DNA from: Casuarina equisetifolia
Lineage: Eukaryota > Streptophyta > Magnoliopsida > Fagales > Casuarinaceae
DNA: 64,000 bases
Direction: 5' to 3'
NCBI GenBank assembly: GCA_028551475.1
Contig: CM052354.1
Span: 8,887,172-8,951,171 of the forward strand
In this document: positions 44,133 through 55,788 of the stretch, piece by piece
How positions within the stretch are numbered: position 1 is the stretch's first letter
Layout: every line of letters begins with the position of its first letter
Position numbers and translations under genes: made by a program
Notes under the pieces: model-generated
Database searches by the model: none
The model's input: the letters and a program-made list of their open reading frames with translations, nothing else
Told to the model about the DNA's origin: nothing

Positions 44133-44446
44133 TGTTAGAAGGCTCTGCCACGTCAGCCCTAGTTGACCCGGATCCATGACTCGACCCGGAGTCGCGTTTG
44201 TGCGCGATCGTGAGAAGCCGCGACTGCCACCGTCGTCGCCGCTTTCCTTTTCTGTTTGAATCTGTAAATTTGTAAAGATCGTGATTCGGTTTTTATTGTG
44301 TAAATCATTCCTAATTTAACTCTTGTCAAACGATTATATATGTCTGTGATTAAATCAATGAAAGATCATCGGAGAATTTTTACACAAGATCAATCTAAGG
44401 TTCTTGAGCTTTTCCGACCGATCCTCTTTACCTTCGATTTCTATCA
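44133..44446 (+). repeat. 5' LTR of copia element 4
   Basis: 314 bp, TG...CA ends. Contains TATATAT near 44335, a candidate TATA for the element. Lacks 12 bp present in the 3' LTR (after 'ctctgccacg'). Confidence 0.95.
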
Positions 44447-44458
44447 TGGTATCATCGG
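44447..44458 (+). promoter_or_regulatory. primer-binding site of copia element 4
   Basis: TGGTATCATCGG immediately after the LTR; the first seven bases match the initiator tRNA-Met type site TGGTATCAGAGC. Confidence 0.75.
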
Positions 44459-44463
44459 AGCCG

Positions 44464-45516
44464 ATGGCTAACACCGCCACGTTGGAAACCCCTTCTCCCG
44501 ATTTGAACCCTACCCCACCTCTTCCCACAGTTCCGGCGACTTCTCCGATGCCAAAGATGCCCGCACCCACCACCTATGAGTGTTTCGACGGCACGAACTT
44601 CGTCGTATGGCGAACGCGAATCCTTCCCTTCCTGATTTCCCAAAATTTGCTCCCCATTCTCGACAGCCGTGAAACCACGCCACCCGAATCCCTAATCGAG
44701 CTTGACGGTTCTCAATCTCCCAATCCCGCTCATCAATCGTGGTTAATCCACGATCAGGCGGCTCTGGGATGGATCCTCGCCACCTCAACCAACACCGTGG
44801 TGACTCAATTGACGGATATCCGTTCGTCCGCCGCCGCCTGGGCTCACTTGACGCGCACCTACACTGCGCAGTCCAACGCTCGATCTTCAGCTCTTCGGAT
44901 GCAACTTCAGACCCTCAATCGAGGCTTTCGCACCGTCACAGAATTTCTTCACGATGTTAAAGCGATTCTGGATCAACTAGCTGTGATCGGAAGCAAAATC
45001 TCCGACGATGAGTATCTGACTCACGTTTTTCGCGGCCTCGGTGATGAATTCGACAATCTTGCGACGTCGATCTCGGTTCAAAATCAGATGAACCCCCTCA
45101 GCCGCGACACTGTCCACAGCCTCATTCTCGCCCAGGAAGGCCGCACCAACGGCCGCACTGCACCAGTTTCTCCAGCAGTGTTCGCTGCGTACCTGGGTCA
45201 GTTTGCGGGTCACGTGAACACGCCCATAGCCCACACTGACTTGGGCCTGTCATTTCACGCGAGCGCGGGCCGTGAGTGGCCTGCACCTTTCGCACCCACT
45301 CCAGCCCAGCCCACGCCAGATGGGCTACTGCCCAACCCACCAGCCCAAAACTAGCCCAACAGAAACTCCTCCCGAGCCTGCAAATCCAACAGGCCCTATT
45401 GCCACCTATGTCGAAAACCTGGCCATTATGTTTCGAACTGCTGTGAAAGATTTAACCCAATTTTATCCCTCCAACTAATTATTAGGCCTAATCCTCTCCC
45501 CAGGCCCATATAACCT
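44464..45516 (+). pseudogene. copia element 4 gag, with two nonsense codons
   Basis: Open to TAG at 45352-45354. The N-terminal region 'FDGTNFVVWRTRILPFL' and 'ILDQLAVIGSKISDDEYL' are typical of plant copia gag (UBN2-type). In the same frame after the stop lies the CCHC knuckle 'CHLCRKPGHYVSNC' (45400-45441), then TAA at 45511-45513, then the protease. So gag and protease once shared one frame. Both stops are one C-to-T change away from Gln codons. Confidence 0.85.
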
Positions 45517-45576
45517 ATCCCACCTACTACCCTCCTCAAATTAATTATACCCAACTTCCCCCCTCTCTCTCCCACT

Positions 45577-46533
45577 ATGGACCACCCAAACCCCCCTCCT
45601 TCTGCCCTAGATGCCTCCTCCTGGCACCCCGATTCAGGAGCCTCCCATCATGTCACTGACTCCACCTCTGCCCTATCCAGAGTCACTCCCTACACAGGCT
45701 TTCAGCAACTCACCGTGGGTGATGGAGTATCTTTACCTATCACTCACACAGGTACCCTTTGCACTCCTCTTTTTCATTTAAATCATGTCTTAGTTGTTCC
45801 ATCCATTACTAAAAATCTTTTATCTGTTTCTCAATTCACGTCGGACAATAATTGTTATTTCATATTTTTTGCCACTCATTTTTGGGCAATTTCTTATCTC
45901 ACGAGCCAGATCATCTTCCACGGCACCCATGATCGTGGACTCTACCATCTCGACTCGTCCGACGTTCGTCCTCGTGCATACTTGGCTTCTCGTACCAGTC
46001 CTTTCCTGTTGTGGCATCATTGTCTTGGTCATCCGTCCCCACCCATTTTAATTAATCTTTTGAAGACTACCAACACCCCATATTCTTCCCTCTCTTATCC
46101 CCCATGTACGGCGTGTGCCCTCAGTAAAAGTCACCGCCATCCCCAGCCCTCTTCCCCCTCTAGGTCAACCCAACCTCTCCAACTCGTTCACTTTCATGTA
46201 TGGGGACCATCTCCAGTTCAATCCTTTAATAAAAATAAATTTTATATTTTTTTATTGATGATTTTTCCCGCTTTACTTGGCTTTACACTTTTCAAACTCG
46301 TTCTCAATTTTTTACCATTTTTACCACCTTCCACAAATTTGTTGAGAACCAACTTCAGTGTCGTCTTTAAGCCATCCAATGTGATGGCGCTCCGGAATTT
46401 CTCTCCGTCATGTTTCGTCAATATCTCCAATCCGCAGGGATTCATCAACGTGTCTTTTGTCCATACTCTCCCTTTCAGAACAGTGTTGCCAAACGCAAAC
46501 ACCGTCACATCGTCGAGACCAATCTCACTTTGA
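45577..46533 (+). pseudogene. copia element 4 protease and integrase, frameshifted
   Basis: Protease active site 'DSGASHH' near 45630 is intact. GAG-pre-integrase with 'LWHHCLGH' and 'CTACALSKS' (HHCC finger) follows at about 46010-46130. At the integrase core, 'HFHVWGP' has His where the first catalytic Asp is expected. The frame is lost in a T-rich run near 46240, and later core motifs appear in other frames. Non-functional. Confidence 0.85.
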
Positions 46534-46967
46534 TGTCTTAAGCTGCTGTCCCTCCTCAATTCTGGGATTATGCATTTGAGACAACTGTCTTCCTCATCAA
46601 CCGCCTTCCAACCCCAGTGCTCCAGAATCTTTCTCCTTAGCAAACCCTCTTTCATCAACCTCCTGACATCAGCTCTCTTCATGTCTTTGGGTATGCAGTC
46701 TTTCCCTACCTACGCCCCTATGCCTATTATAAACTTGCTCCCTGCTCTTGTGCCTGTGTCTTCCTCGGCTACCCTGCCGGGTACCATGGCTATCGCTACT
46801 ACTACCCTATTACCCATCGCACCTATATCACTGTTGATGCGGTTTTTCACGAAGAAACCTTTCCCTATCATAATATCCCTCCTCCCCCTCCCTCCTCACC
46901 GAGCACCCCCCTTCACATAGTTTCGGTTTCTCCCGCTCTCTCTCCACCCTCTCCAGCACCTGCACCC

Positions 46968-48152
46968 TTGCCGAGCTCTCCTTCTCCTCCAGTTTCCCCT
47001 TCCCATGAGTCCCCACTGGACTCCACTTCCCCTACCACCCATCCTTCTCCTGACGCCCCACTGGCATCAGTTCCCCAACCCCTTACTAGGCTTGTGACCC
47101 GTCTCCAAGATGGCACCATTTCTCACCGCCATCTCACCAGACATCAAACCTTTGCCTTCACCACCACTACCCAAGCCCACCCTGAACCTACTTGCTTCTC
47201 TCAGGCTATTCGAGAGCCATATTGGCGCGAGGCTATGGCTGCTGAGTATACTGCCCTTCTCCGGAATGGCACATGGGCTCTGGTTCCCTTACCCTCTGGT
47301 GTTAAACCCATTGGTTGCAAACTCAAGTCCGATGGCTCCCTGGAACGCTACAAAGCCCACCTAGTTGCGAAGAGCTTCCATCAGAAGGAAGGCATTGATT
47401 TCACTGAGACTTTCAGCCCAGTAGCCAAGCCTGTCACTATTCGCACTGTTCTCACCATTGCCTATTCTCGTGGCTGGTTGATTCGACAACTGAATGTCTC
47501 CAATGCCTTTTTACATGGTCATCTCTCGGAAGTGGTCTATATGGAGCAACCTCAGGGTTTCGTTAACCCTGAACGCCCCCAGCATGTCTGTCGATTGTAT
47601 CGCTCTCTATATGGCCTCAAGCAAGCCCCCCGTGCTTGGTACCAGCGCTTGAGCACCTTTCTGGTCTCTCTAGGCTTCATTATCTCACAGGCGGACACCT
47701 CTCTATTTACTCTCCACACTCCCCAGTACAGCCTCATTCTCCTTGTTTATGTGGATGATATTATTTTAATTGGTTCCCCGCAGGCTCCTTTTGCTACTCT
47801 TCTTCAGGCACTACACCATGAGTTTGCCCTTAAGGACTTGGGGCCTATCCACTATTTCCTCGGCGTCGAAGTTCAACCTACCTCTGATGGTCTTCTCCTG
47901 CATCAAGCCAAGTTCACCCTTGACATTCTTGCTCGAGCTAAAATGACTGACGCCAAGGCCATCTCCACACCCTGCTCCACTGATGAACCTCTTTCTATCC
48001 ATTCTGGAGATCCCTTCCCCGATCCCATCCTTTACCGCAGCATTGTTGGTGCCCCCAATATCTTACCCTCACTCACCCAGATATTGCCTACTCCGTCAAC
48101 ACCGCCTGCCAGTTCCTTCACAATCCCACCACCACCCATTGGCAAGCTGTGA
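46968..48152 (+). pseudogene. copia element 4 reverse transcriptase
   Basis: A 394-codon frame with all RT blocks: 'LVAKSFHQKEGIDFTETFSP', 'FLHGHL', 'YGLKQAPRAWY' and an intact 'YVDDIIL' near 47750. In the block before it the catalytic Asp is replaced: 'QLNVSNAFLHG' instead of 'LDV' (AAT for GAT near 47490). The frame is lost at about 48050, before the RT-RNase H connection. Confidence 0.9.
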
Positions 48153-48403
48153 AACACATACTTTGCTACTTAACCAACACTCCCTGACTTGGCCTTCTCC
48201 TTACTAGGGGCCCTACCATCTCCCTTCATGCCTTCTCAGTTGCTGGTTGGGCTGGTGATCGTGATGATCGTCACTCCGTTGGTGGGTTCTGCATCTTCCT
48301 TGGTCGCAATCTGATCTCTTGGAGTTCTCGTAAACAGTGCACCGTTGCTCACTCTAGCACTGAAGCAGAATACAAATCGTTAGCTGAAACCACAGCCGAA
48401 ATC

Positions 48404-48778
48404 ATGTGGATTGAGTATCTTCTCAGAGATCTTTGTGCTCTTCCTCCTCAACCTCCCACGCTCTGGTGTGACAACATGTCGGCGCTCTATCTCACCGCCA
48501 ATCCGGTCTTCCATGCTCGCACCAAGCACATTGAGATCGACTTTCACTTTGTTCGTGAACGTTTAGCTCGTGGTCAACTATTTCTCCAGTTTATCTCCAC
48601 TATTGACCAACCTGCCGATATCTTCACCAAAGGCCTCTCCTTCGCTCGTTTCAAGCTTCTTCGATCCAAGCTGATGGTCCAGTCTGCCCCTTCAGCTTAC
48701 GGGGGGATGTTAGAAGGCTCTGCCACGTTAGCCTCCACGTCAGCCCTAGTTGACCCGGATCCACGACCCGACCCATAG
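48404..48778 (+). pseudogene. copia element 4 RNase H C-terminal part
   Basis: 'LWCDNMSALYL', 'HARTKHIEIDFHFVRERL' and 'ADIFTKGL' are the conserved end of copia RNase H. Upstream blocks including 'AEAEYKSLAE' (about 48361-48390) are in the same region. The frame runs into the 3' LTR. Confidence 0.85.
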
Positions 48779-49033
48779 TCGCATTTGTGTGCGATCGTGA
48801 GAAGCCGCGATTGCCACCGTCGTTGCCGCTTTCCTTTTCTATTCGAATCTGTAAATTTGTAAAGATCGTGATTTGGTTTTTATTGTGTAAATCATTCCTA
48901 ATTTAACTCTTGTAAAATGATTATATATGTCTGTGATTAAATCAATGAAAGATCATCGGAGACTTTTTACACAAGATCAATCTAAGGTTCTTGAGCTTTT
49001 CCGACCGATCCTCTTTACCTTCGATTTCTATCA
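48708..49033 (+). repeat. 3' LTR of copia element 4
   Basis: 326 bp, preceded by the polypurine tract GGGGGGA. Same ends as the 5' LTR. Confidence 0.95.
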
Positions 49034-49038
49034 GTGTT
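49034..49038 (+). other. target-site duplication, right copy
   Basis: GTGTT, identical to 44128-44132. Confidence 0.9.
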
Positions 49039-49690
49039 CCTTCAAAATAATGTCTTTATAAATTTATCGAGAACAAGAGTGGGTAGAGAGGAAGATATCC
49101 TGGTATTTGTGTAGGAGATTATGAATTTTATATTGAAGAGAAACATTAAAAGGTAAAGATTAAATGAAAGAAGGATTATTTAGTTAATAAATTATTTTTT
49201 AGATTTAGTTTTTAGGCTCTTTAATATGATATTAAAATCAAAATTATGTAAATACTTTAATAAAAAATGTACATAGAGGTCAAATTTATAAATCTTTAGA
49301 GAATTATGTACATGGAAATATAAAAAAAGGAATTGAGCGTAGCAATAAATTGAGAAATATTCCTAAATGCAAAGATTGATGTAGACGAAAATCATTTCTT
49401 GAATCGGTTTGATTTTTAATGATTTTAGGAATGATTTTATTTTAATAACTGGCTAAGGTTGGGAGACGATCTTGTGCGTTTAGTCTTTTCCTTCTCCAAT
49501 GGAGAGTTGACATTTGTGAGGTGATTGTTGCCATAATACGTAGGTGTGTTCGATGACAATGATTGTAGTATGTGGTTCATAGGCATGATGTGGCTGTCAT
49601 TGTCATGTGGCTTGATAACCTACTCGAGTGAAGTTGATGTGGTTGGCTACTGTGTGGAGGTGATGGGGGCAACAACAGATTTTTTTTTTA
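49039..49690. other. displaced endoglucanase upstream DNA, then probable retroelement LTR
   Basis: The first few hundred bases should be the original upstream flank of the endoglucanase gene. The part near 49690 has, on the - strand, a purine run (GCAAGGGGATGG) followed by TGGTAAAA, a plausible polypurine tract and 3' LTR start of copia element 6. No coding sequence. Confidence 0.35.
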
Positions 49691-49699
49691 CCATCCCCT

Positions 49700-50591
49700 T
49701 GCAAGCTGATGGGTTGGTTTGAATTGTGAGCTCGTTTGTAGTTTAAATCAAGCATAAGAAAGTCCCTTATTGAAGATGTTGATAGTTTGATCAACATGTG
49801 ATATAAAGTGGACAAAGGGTTTCTTGTTCTTGATCATTTCATGAAAGAAGTGAAAATTAATCTCTACATGTTTCATCCTAGCATGAAGCACAAGATTTGT
49901 TATAAGGTAGAGTGCAAAGAGATTGTCATGCCAAACAGTGGAAGGCTAAGGTAGAGGGGCATGGAGGTCTTGGAGAAGAGCTTCAATCCATATTGATTTA
50001 GTTGTAATGTTAACTAGACTTTTGAACTTAGCTTTTATATTTGAGCAAGCTATGGTCTTCTATTTGTAAGAGTTCCAAGAAATTTAGTTTGACCTAAGAA
50101 AGATGTAAAACCTATCGATGGATTTTCAATCATCACAATCCTAGCCAATCTTGCATCAAAATAAGCATTAAAGGTATTGATGGAGGATTTTGATGGAGGA
50201 TTGATAGGGAGTATTAGCAAGGAAACAAATAATTCTTTTAATAGATTTTTAGTAAATAGTAGTTGGTGTATGCATATATTGACATATTATGTTGACTACA
50301 TAAACAATATTTGATTATGTTAGCATAAAGTATTCCAGAGCACTAACAATGCATCTATAGTAGGTGGGATTTGTGAAGAGATCACCATCATTTATTGATG
50401 GTGGGTGACTAGTAAAAGCTAGGGTGGAGATGCCACGAGTGTCACTCATTTTTGCATAATAATGTTTCAAGTGAAAATTTAACTTGATATAAAAAAAATT
50501 ATTTATTGGTATTTTGAGCTTCAACACCATGAAAATAACATAAATGACCAAAATCCTTAATACCAAATTCCTTTTAAAGTTATGTAAGGGT
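49700..50591 (-). mobile_element. copia element 6, 3' part (RT end and RNase H)
   Basis: On the - strand 50460-50315 reads an RT tail ending 'NPTYYRCIVSALEYFMLT', and about 49970-49840 reads RNase H ('VWHDN', 'HARMKHVEINFHF'). Stops and frameshifts are present. The 5' part of the same element lies at 55789-57600, across the nested element 5. Confidence 0.7.
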
Positions 50592-50886
50592 TGTATTGTG
50601 TAAAACAACAAACTAGTGTGTAAAGTGTAGTAAGAATTTAAGTGATGTGTTCTAATTAATCCCAAATTAATTATCAAAATGGACTTTTCTCCAAGCTTAG
50701 GATATAGTTTTGGATGTTGGCTAAATAGAAAATTAAATGAGAAATATAAAATCATACAAGAGAACACACAAATTTACATGGTTTGGCCAATAATTGCCTA
50801 CATTCATAGGTAAGCTACCTCATCTCATCAATAACAAAGGAACTGAAAGAGAAAGGAAACATGCTAATTATGAGTCACATCTAACA
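50592..50886 (-). repeat. 3' LTR of copia element 5, shortened
   Basis: About 295 bp. Shares 'ggccaataattgcctacatt' and 'aaacatgctaatta' with the 5' LTR but has lost the middle part. Confidence 0.75.
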
Positions 50887-51237
50887 ATCCTACACCTTAG
50901 TGAATAATTAGCAAGTAGCATTTTCATAACTCTCCTTAGCTTTACCATTTCAACATTTTCATTCACTACACAAACCTATTAAGTCCATACAATTATTGCA
51001 CTTGATAGTAAGGATCACCTTGGTGAGCATGTTAGCAGGATTATACAAAGTTGATATCTTCAACACTTTCACATTTCCTTCATATACAATCTCTCCTATG
51101 AAGTGATATTTAATATCAATGTGCTTGGACTTTTCATGATATTGCTTATCTTTTGTGAGATAAATGACATTCTTATTCTTATAAAAGATTCCATTCTTGT
51201 CCTACTTTACACCTAACTTTATCACCAATCCTTGCAG

Positions 51238-52016
51238 TCAAATAACTTCCTCGATCCTTTCAACACTAGCCATGTACTTGGCTTCTCTTATAGACAAAGT
51301 CACTATGGGTCGTAATGTGGCTTTCCAATTGATTGTTCCACCTTCCAAGACAAATACATAACTTGAAAGTGACCTTTTATCATCAAGGTCTCTAACATAA
51401 TCTGAGTTGACATAACCCACAATTTTCTTCTCTCCATCTCTGTTAAATGTCAAGCCATAGTTAAATGTTCCTTTTCAATATTTCAATATTCATTTCACTG
51501 CCAATCAGTGACCTCTTCTAAAAGCACTCATGAATCTACTCACTAGACTCATAGCATGACATAAATCAAGTCTTGTACATACCATAACATACATAATGCT
51601 ACTTATTGCACTAAAATAAAGAACATTCTCTATAGCTTTCTCTTTCTCTTCAAAAGTTGGAGACAAATCCCAAGATAACTTTAAGTGTGCAACTAAAGGA
51701 GTACTTACAAGTTTTGCATCATCTATATTGAACCATTGAAGTATCTTCTCAATATATCTATTTTGAGTGAGCGTCACAATTTCTTTGCATCTACCATGGT
51801 TAATCTCCATTTCAAGTATCTTTTTTATAGCCTTCAGTTTTTCATCTCAAATTCTTCCTTCAATAAAGACTTGAGCTCTTCAATTTCCATTAAGTTCTTT
51901 GTTGCAATAAACATATCATCTACATAGACAAGTAGATAGATGCTAAAACCATTAGCCGTTTGCCTATGATAAACACAATAGTCATAGGAGCTCCTGTAAT
52001 ACCCATGTTTGATCAT
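51238..52016 (-). pseudogene. copia element 5 reverse transcriptase and RNase H fragments
   Basis: Frames 52016-51834 ('YLLVYVDDMFIATKN'), 51810-51505 ('RYIEKILQWFNIDDAK', 'MYVMVCTRLDLCHAMSLVSR') and 51453-51238 ('GYVNSDYVRDLDDKRSLSSY') give the RT end and RNase H in the order usual for Tnt1-like elements, broken by frameshifts. Confidence 0.8.
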
Positions 52017-54366
52017 GAATACATCAAATCTCTTATATCATTGTCTTAGAGATTGCTTCAAACCATAAAATGATCTTTGTAGCTTGCATAAATGATTTTT
52101 CTTCCTTTGATCCACAAAACCTTCTAGTTGCTTCATATAGATCTCCTTCTTCAACTCTCCATTTAAGAAGGCTGTCTTCAAATTAAGTTACTACAATTCT
52201 AAGTCAAAAAGGTAACCAAAGATAATAATATACAAATAGAAGTATGCTTTACCATATGTGAAAAAATCTCAATGAAGTTTATGCCTTCCTTTTATGTAAA
52301 GCTTTTAGCTATCACTTGAGCCTTGTATCTTCCTTCTTCACTTCCTAGTATGTCTTTTTTTTTTTGTGAATATCCATTTGTAACTTACAACCATTTTGCT
52401 TGGAGGTAGTTCAATAAGCTCCTAGGTCTTGTTCTTTAGTAATGAGTTCATATCTTTGTATTGTAGCCATTCATTTCTTAGAATCTGGACTTTGAATTGA
52501 TTCTTTGTAGGTTTCTGGTTCTTGATTCAAGTTAGTCTTTACAACTGTAGTGAGTGCATATGCCATCAAATCACCAGAGCTATACATATAAAGAGTCTTA
52601 ATCTTTTTTTTTTTCCTTATCTTTAGCCATAACAAACTCTTGCACTCGTTGTTTTATTGATGGTGAGTGCTTCAGTTATGTTTATTAAGGTTTTGAGTAA
52701 GCTCTCTATGTGACAATTTTCTCTATATTTGGCTCAAAAGTGCTCACATCACTAGGATTATCTAAGGTAATTTTGGATACCTTTTAATTAAGCCCAACTT
52801 CCACCTTTTCATTAGCATCCTTGACAACTTTTGACTTCTATTACTCCACCTTTTCTTTTATCATTGGTATTTCATCAAAGATAACATCACGACTAATTAG
52901 AAACTTGAAAGTTCTCCGATTAGAAAATCATAATCTATATCCCTTCACACCATATGCATATCCTAAGAAAATACAACTTTTGGTTCTTTGTTCAAGCTTA
53001 CCTTTTTGAACATGTACACATTTTGGACAATTGAAGATCTTCAAATTGATGTAATCAGCAAGTCTTCCACTCCATATTTTTTTAGGTGTTTTGTAATTAA
53101 GGACTGTAGATGGTGAATTGTAGATCAAGTAACAAGCTATATTTGCTGCTTCAACCTAAAAGCTTTTAGTCAACCTTGTTGTGGACATCATACACCTTGC
53201 CTTCTCCATGATGGTTCAATTCATCCTTCCCACTACATGATTTTGTTATGGTGTATATACAACAGTGCGGTGCTTTGTTATAACTTCTTTCTTACAATAA
53301 TCTTTAAATTCTTGGTTGCAAAACTCCATGCCATTATTAGTCTTGAGCCTTTTAACTTGTCTACCACTCTATTTCTCTATTAGAGTTTTCCATTGCACAA
53401 ACTTTCTAAACATTTTATCTTTATGCTTTAAGAAGAACACCCAAACTTTTCTTGAAAACTCATTTATAAGTGTTAGCATGTACCTTGCTCCTTATATGGA
53501 AGAAACATGAGTTGGCCTTTATAAATTTGAACGAATGTAATCCAATATGCCCTTTGTTCTATACATTGCAATGTTAAACTTTAATTGTATTTGCTTGCCA
53601 TATAAACAATGCTTACAAAAGTTTATCTTGCTCAACCTTGTACCACAAAAAAGACCTTGTTTACTAAGTATCACCATGCCTCTTTCACTCACATGCACGA
53701 GCCTCATGTGCCATAACTTGCTGTTCTCCTATACTAACTCTAAAGTAGAAACTAATGCCCCACTTGTAATGATGTTTCCTTTAAGAAAATACAACTCATT
53801 ACACTTGATTCCTTTCATGACAACAAGAGCTCCTTTAAGAACTTTCAAGATATCATTCTTGACTTTTTATTCACAATCGTTTGCTTAAGAGTATGAAGAG
53901 AATCAAGAGAAATAAAATTTCTTTTCAATTAAGGAATATGTCTAACCTCTTTAAGTGTTCTCACTACTCCATCATGTGTATCAATATGATCTAACCCTAT
54001 GCCAACCACTTTGCATGCCATATTGTTCCCTATAAGCACTTTTCCACCTCTTAGTGGTTGATAATCTACAAACCTTTCCCTATGTGGTGACATATGAAAT
54101 GAATAAACCGAATCTAACACCTAACTATTACTAGAAGAATTCTTTGAAACATTCAAAATTGAGCTTGCATTTGAATATTCTTTTTTAGCTACAGCTACAA
54201 ACCTTTCACCCTCTAAAGTTGTTTTCTTACCCTTATCTTTCCTTCCTTTTCTATTAGGGCAATCTCTCTTGAAATTCCATTCTTTATGACAATGATAGCA
54301 CTTCACTTTTCTAGTTTTGGACTTTTATCTTGACTTGCCTCGACTACTTGAATGTTTGCTGGTTTA

Positions 54367-54837
54367 TTATCCTTTCTTATTGGATCTTCCTCTTACCACT
54401 AATCCAAAAGCATTGGAGTCATCAAATTCCTCAGACACCCTTTTCCTTATCTTAGTTGAGTTCAAAAAAACCTTCAGTTCTTCCATGGAAATAGTGTCTT
54501 GGCCATACAACAATGTGACAACCAAATGATTATAGGATTTAGTCAAAGAATATAATAAAATAAATGCTTGATCTTCATCATCCACTTTAACATCTATATT
54601 TTGCAAATCCAAAACAATTATATTAAACTCATCTAGATGCTTATCAAGTGGAGTTCTTTCTCTCATCCTAAGAATGTATAACCATTGCTTTAAATATAGC
54701 CTATTGGTCAATGATTTTGTCATATATAAACTTTCAAGTGTAGTCCACAAACCTATAAGGGTCTTTTCAGATGCTACCTCTTTTAATATTGAATCTGCCA
54801 AGTTGAGAATTATGGTGGCATGAACCTTTTCTAGCAT
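54367..54837 (-). pseudogene. copia element 5 gag, UBN2-type fragment
   Basis: 156-codon frame with the plant copia gag pattern: 'LWTTLESLYMTKSLTNRLYL', 'LDEFNIIVLDL', 'LYSLTKSYNHLV'. It leads towards the damaged zinc knuckle at 54306-54261 after a frame break. Confidence 0.8.
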
Positions 54838-55029
54838 CTCATATTTTTATTCATTTGTGAAAGATTGAGATAGGCTATTCTTTCCTTTCAAAGCCGTTAA
54901 TGTTCCATAATGGCTTAACAAAGCTATTATCTTTAGCTTCCATTAAAATTTTCCACATTAGCTTTAATCGAAGCCATATAAGAAATTCCACACACCAACA
55001 ATCTTAACCAAACAACTTTGATACTAGTA

Positions 55030-55788
55030 TGTTATGTAAAATAACAAATTGGTGTGTAAAGTGTAGTAAGAATATAAGTGATGTGTTTTAATTAAGCCCG
55101 AAGAAATTATCAAAATAGACTTTTTTGCAAGTTTAAGATATAGTTTTAGATGTTGGCTAAATAGGGAATTAAATGAAAAATATAAAATCACATAAGAGAA
55201 TACATAAATTTACGTGGTTCGGCCAATAATTGCCTACATTTATAAGTAAATCTAAGAGAGATTTCTTTCACTACTTGTAATCAATAATATAGAAGTTTTC
55301 TCATTGGAATTCTCCACCAAACATACTCTTCAAACACTCTCTTAAGGATACAAGGAGGTGCACAAGAATTAAATAAGAACGACTTACAAATTTCCTTTTG
55401 TTCTTCACTTTTCTATATTGCACTAAAAACTGCACTGCAATTTGCACTTAGATCTACACAAATCTGGCTACACAAACTCTTTCTTGGTGCTCTCTCTCAT
55501 GCTCTCTTTTTTTCTTTATTTCCTCTTCATTGTCTTATGTCACATGATGCTCTTCCCAATCGAAGTATCTTTTTAGTTTCAAAATGAAAACCTTTCACAC
55601 TTGTAACAACTCTCTCATGATAATAGGACGAAGTGTTAGTGGTTGAGAAACAAACTCCCCATATCCCATTAACCACTTGTGATAAGTGAGAGAGATTTAA
55701 GGAGTGGGAAATAGTATCACCTCATCTTGTCAATAGCAAGAGAACTGAATGAGAGAGAAAACATGCTAATTATAAACCACATCTAACA
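55030..55788 (-). repeat. 5' LTR of copia element 5
   Basis: 759 bp, TGTTAGATG...CATAACA on the - strand. Confidence 0.75.

Larger units (their letters stand above)
44133..49033 (+). mobile_element. complete Ty1/copia retrotransposon (element 4), recent but defective
   Basis: Structure: 5' LTR 44133-44446, primer site from 44447, gag, protease, integrase, reverse transcriptase, RNase H, polypurine tract at about 48698-48707, 3' LTR 48708-49033, GTGTT target duplication. LTRs start TGTTAG and end TATCA. By eye they differ at about 14 positions, mostly C/T or G/A, plus one 12-bp indel, so the insertion is fairly recent. It lies upstream of, and divergent from, the endoglucanase gene. Stops and frameshifts (see domain entries) make it non-autonomous. 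Confidence 0.95.
50592..55788 (-). mobile_element. Tnt1-like copia retrotransposon (element 5), nested in element 6
   Basis: 5' LTR 55788-55030, 3' LTR 50886-50592, both opening TGTTAGATGTG on the - strand; a degenerate primer site TAGTATCAAAG follows the 5' LTR. Coding order on the - strand: gag 54837-54367, zinc knuckle about 54306-54261, protease about 54120, pre-integrase 53707-53519, integrase to about 52900, RT with intact 'LLVYVDD' (51930-51910 region), RNase H 51453-51238. Defects: knuckle His is Asn ('CYHCHKEWNFKRDC'), protease DSG is DSV, RNase H 'EAEY' is 'EAKY', and many stops. The 3' LTR lacks about 465 bp present in the 5' LTR. No clear target duplication is found. Confidence 0.85.
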
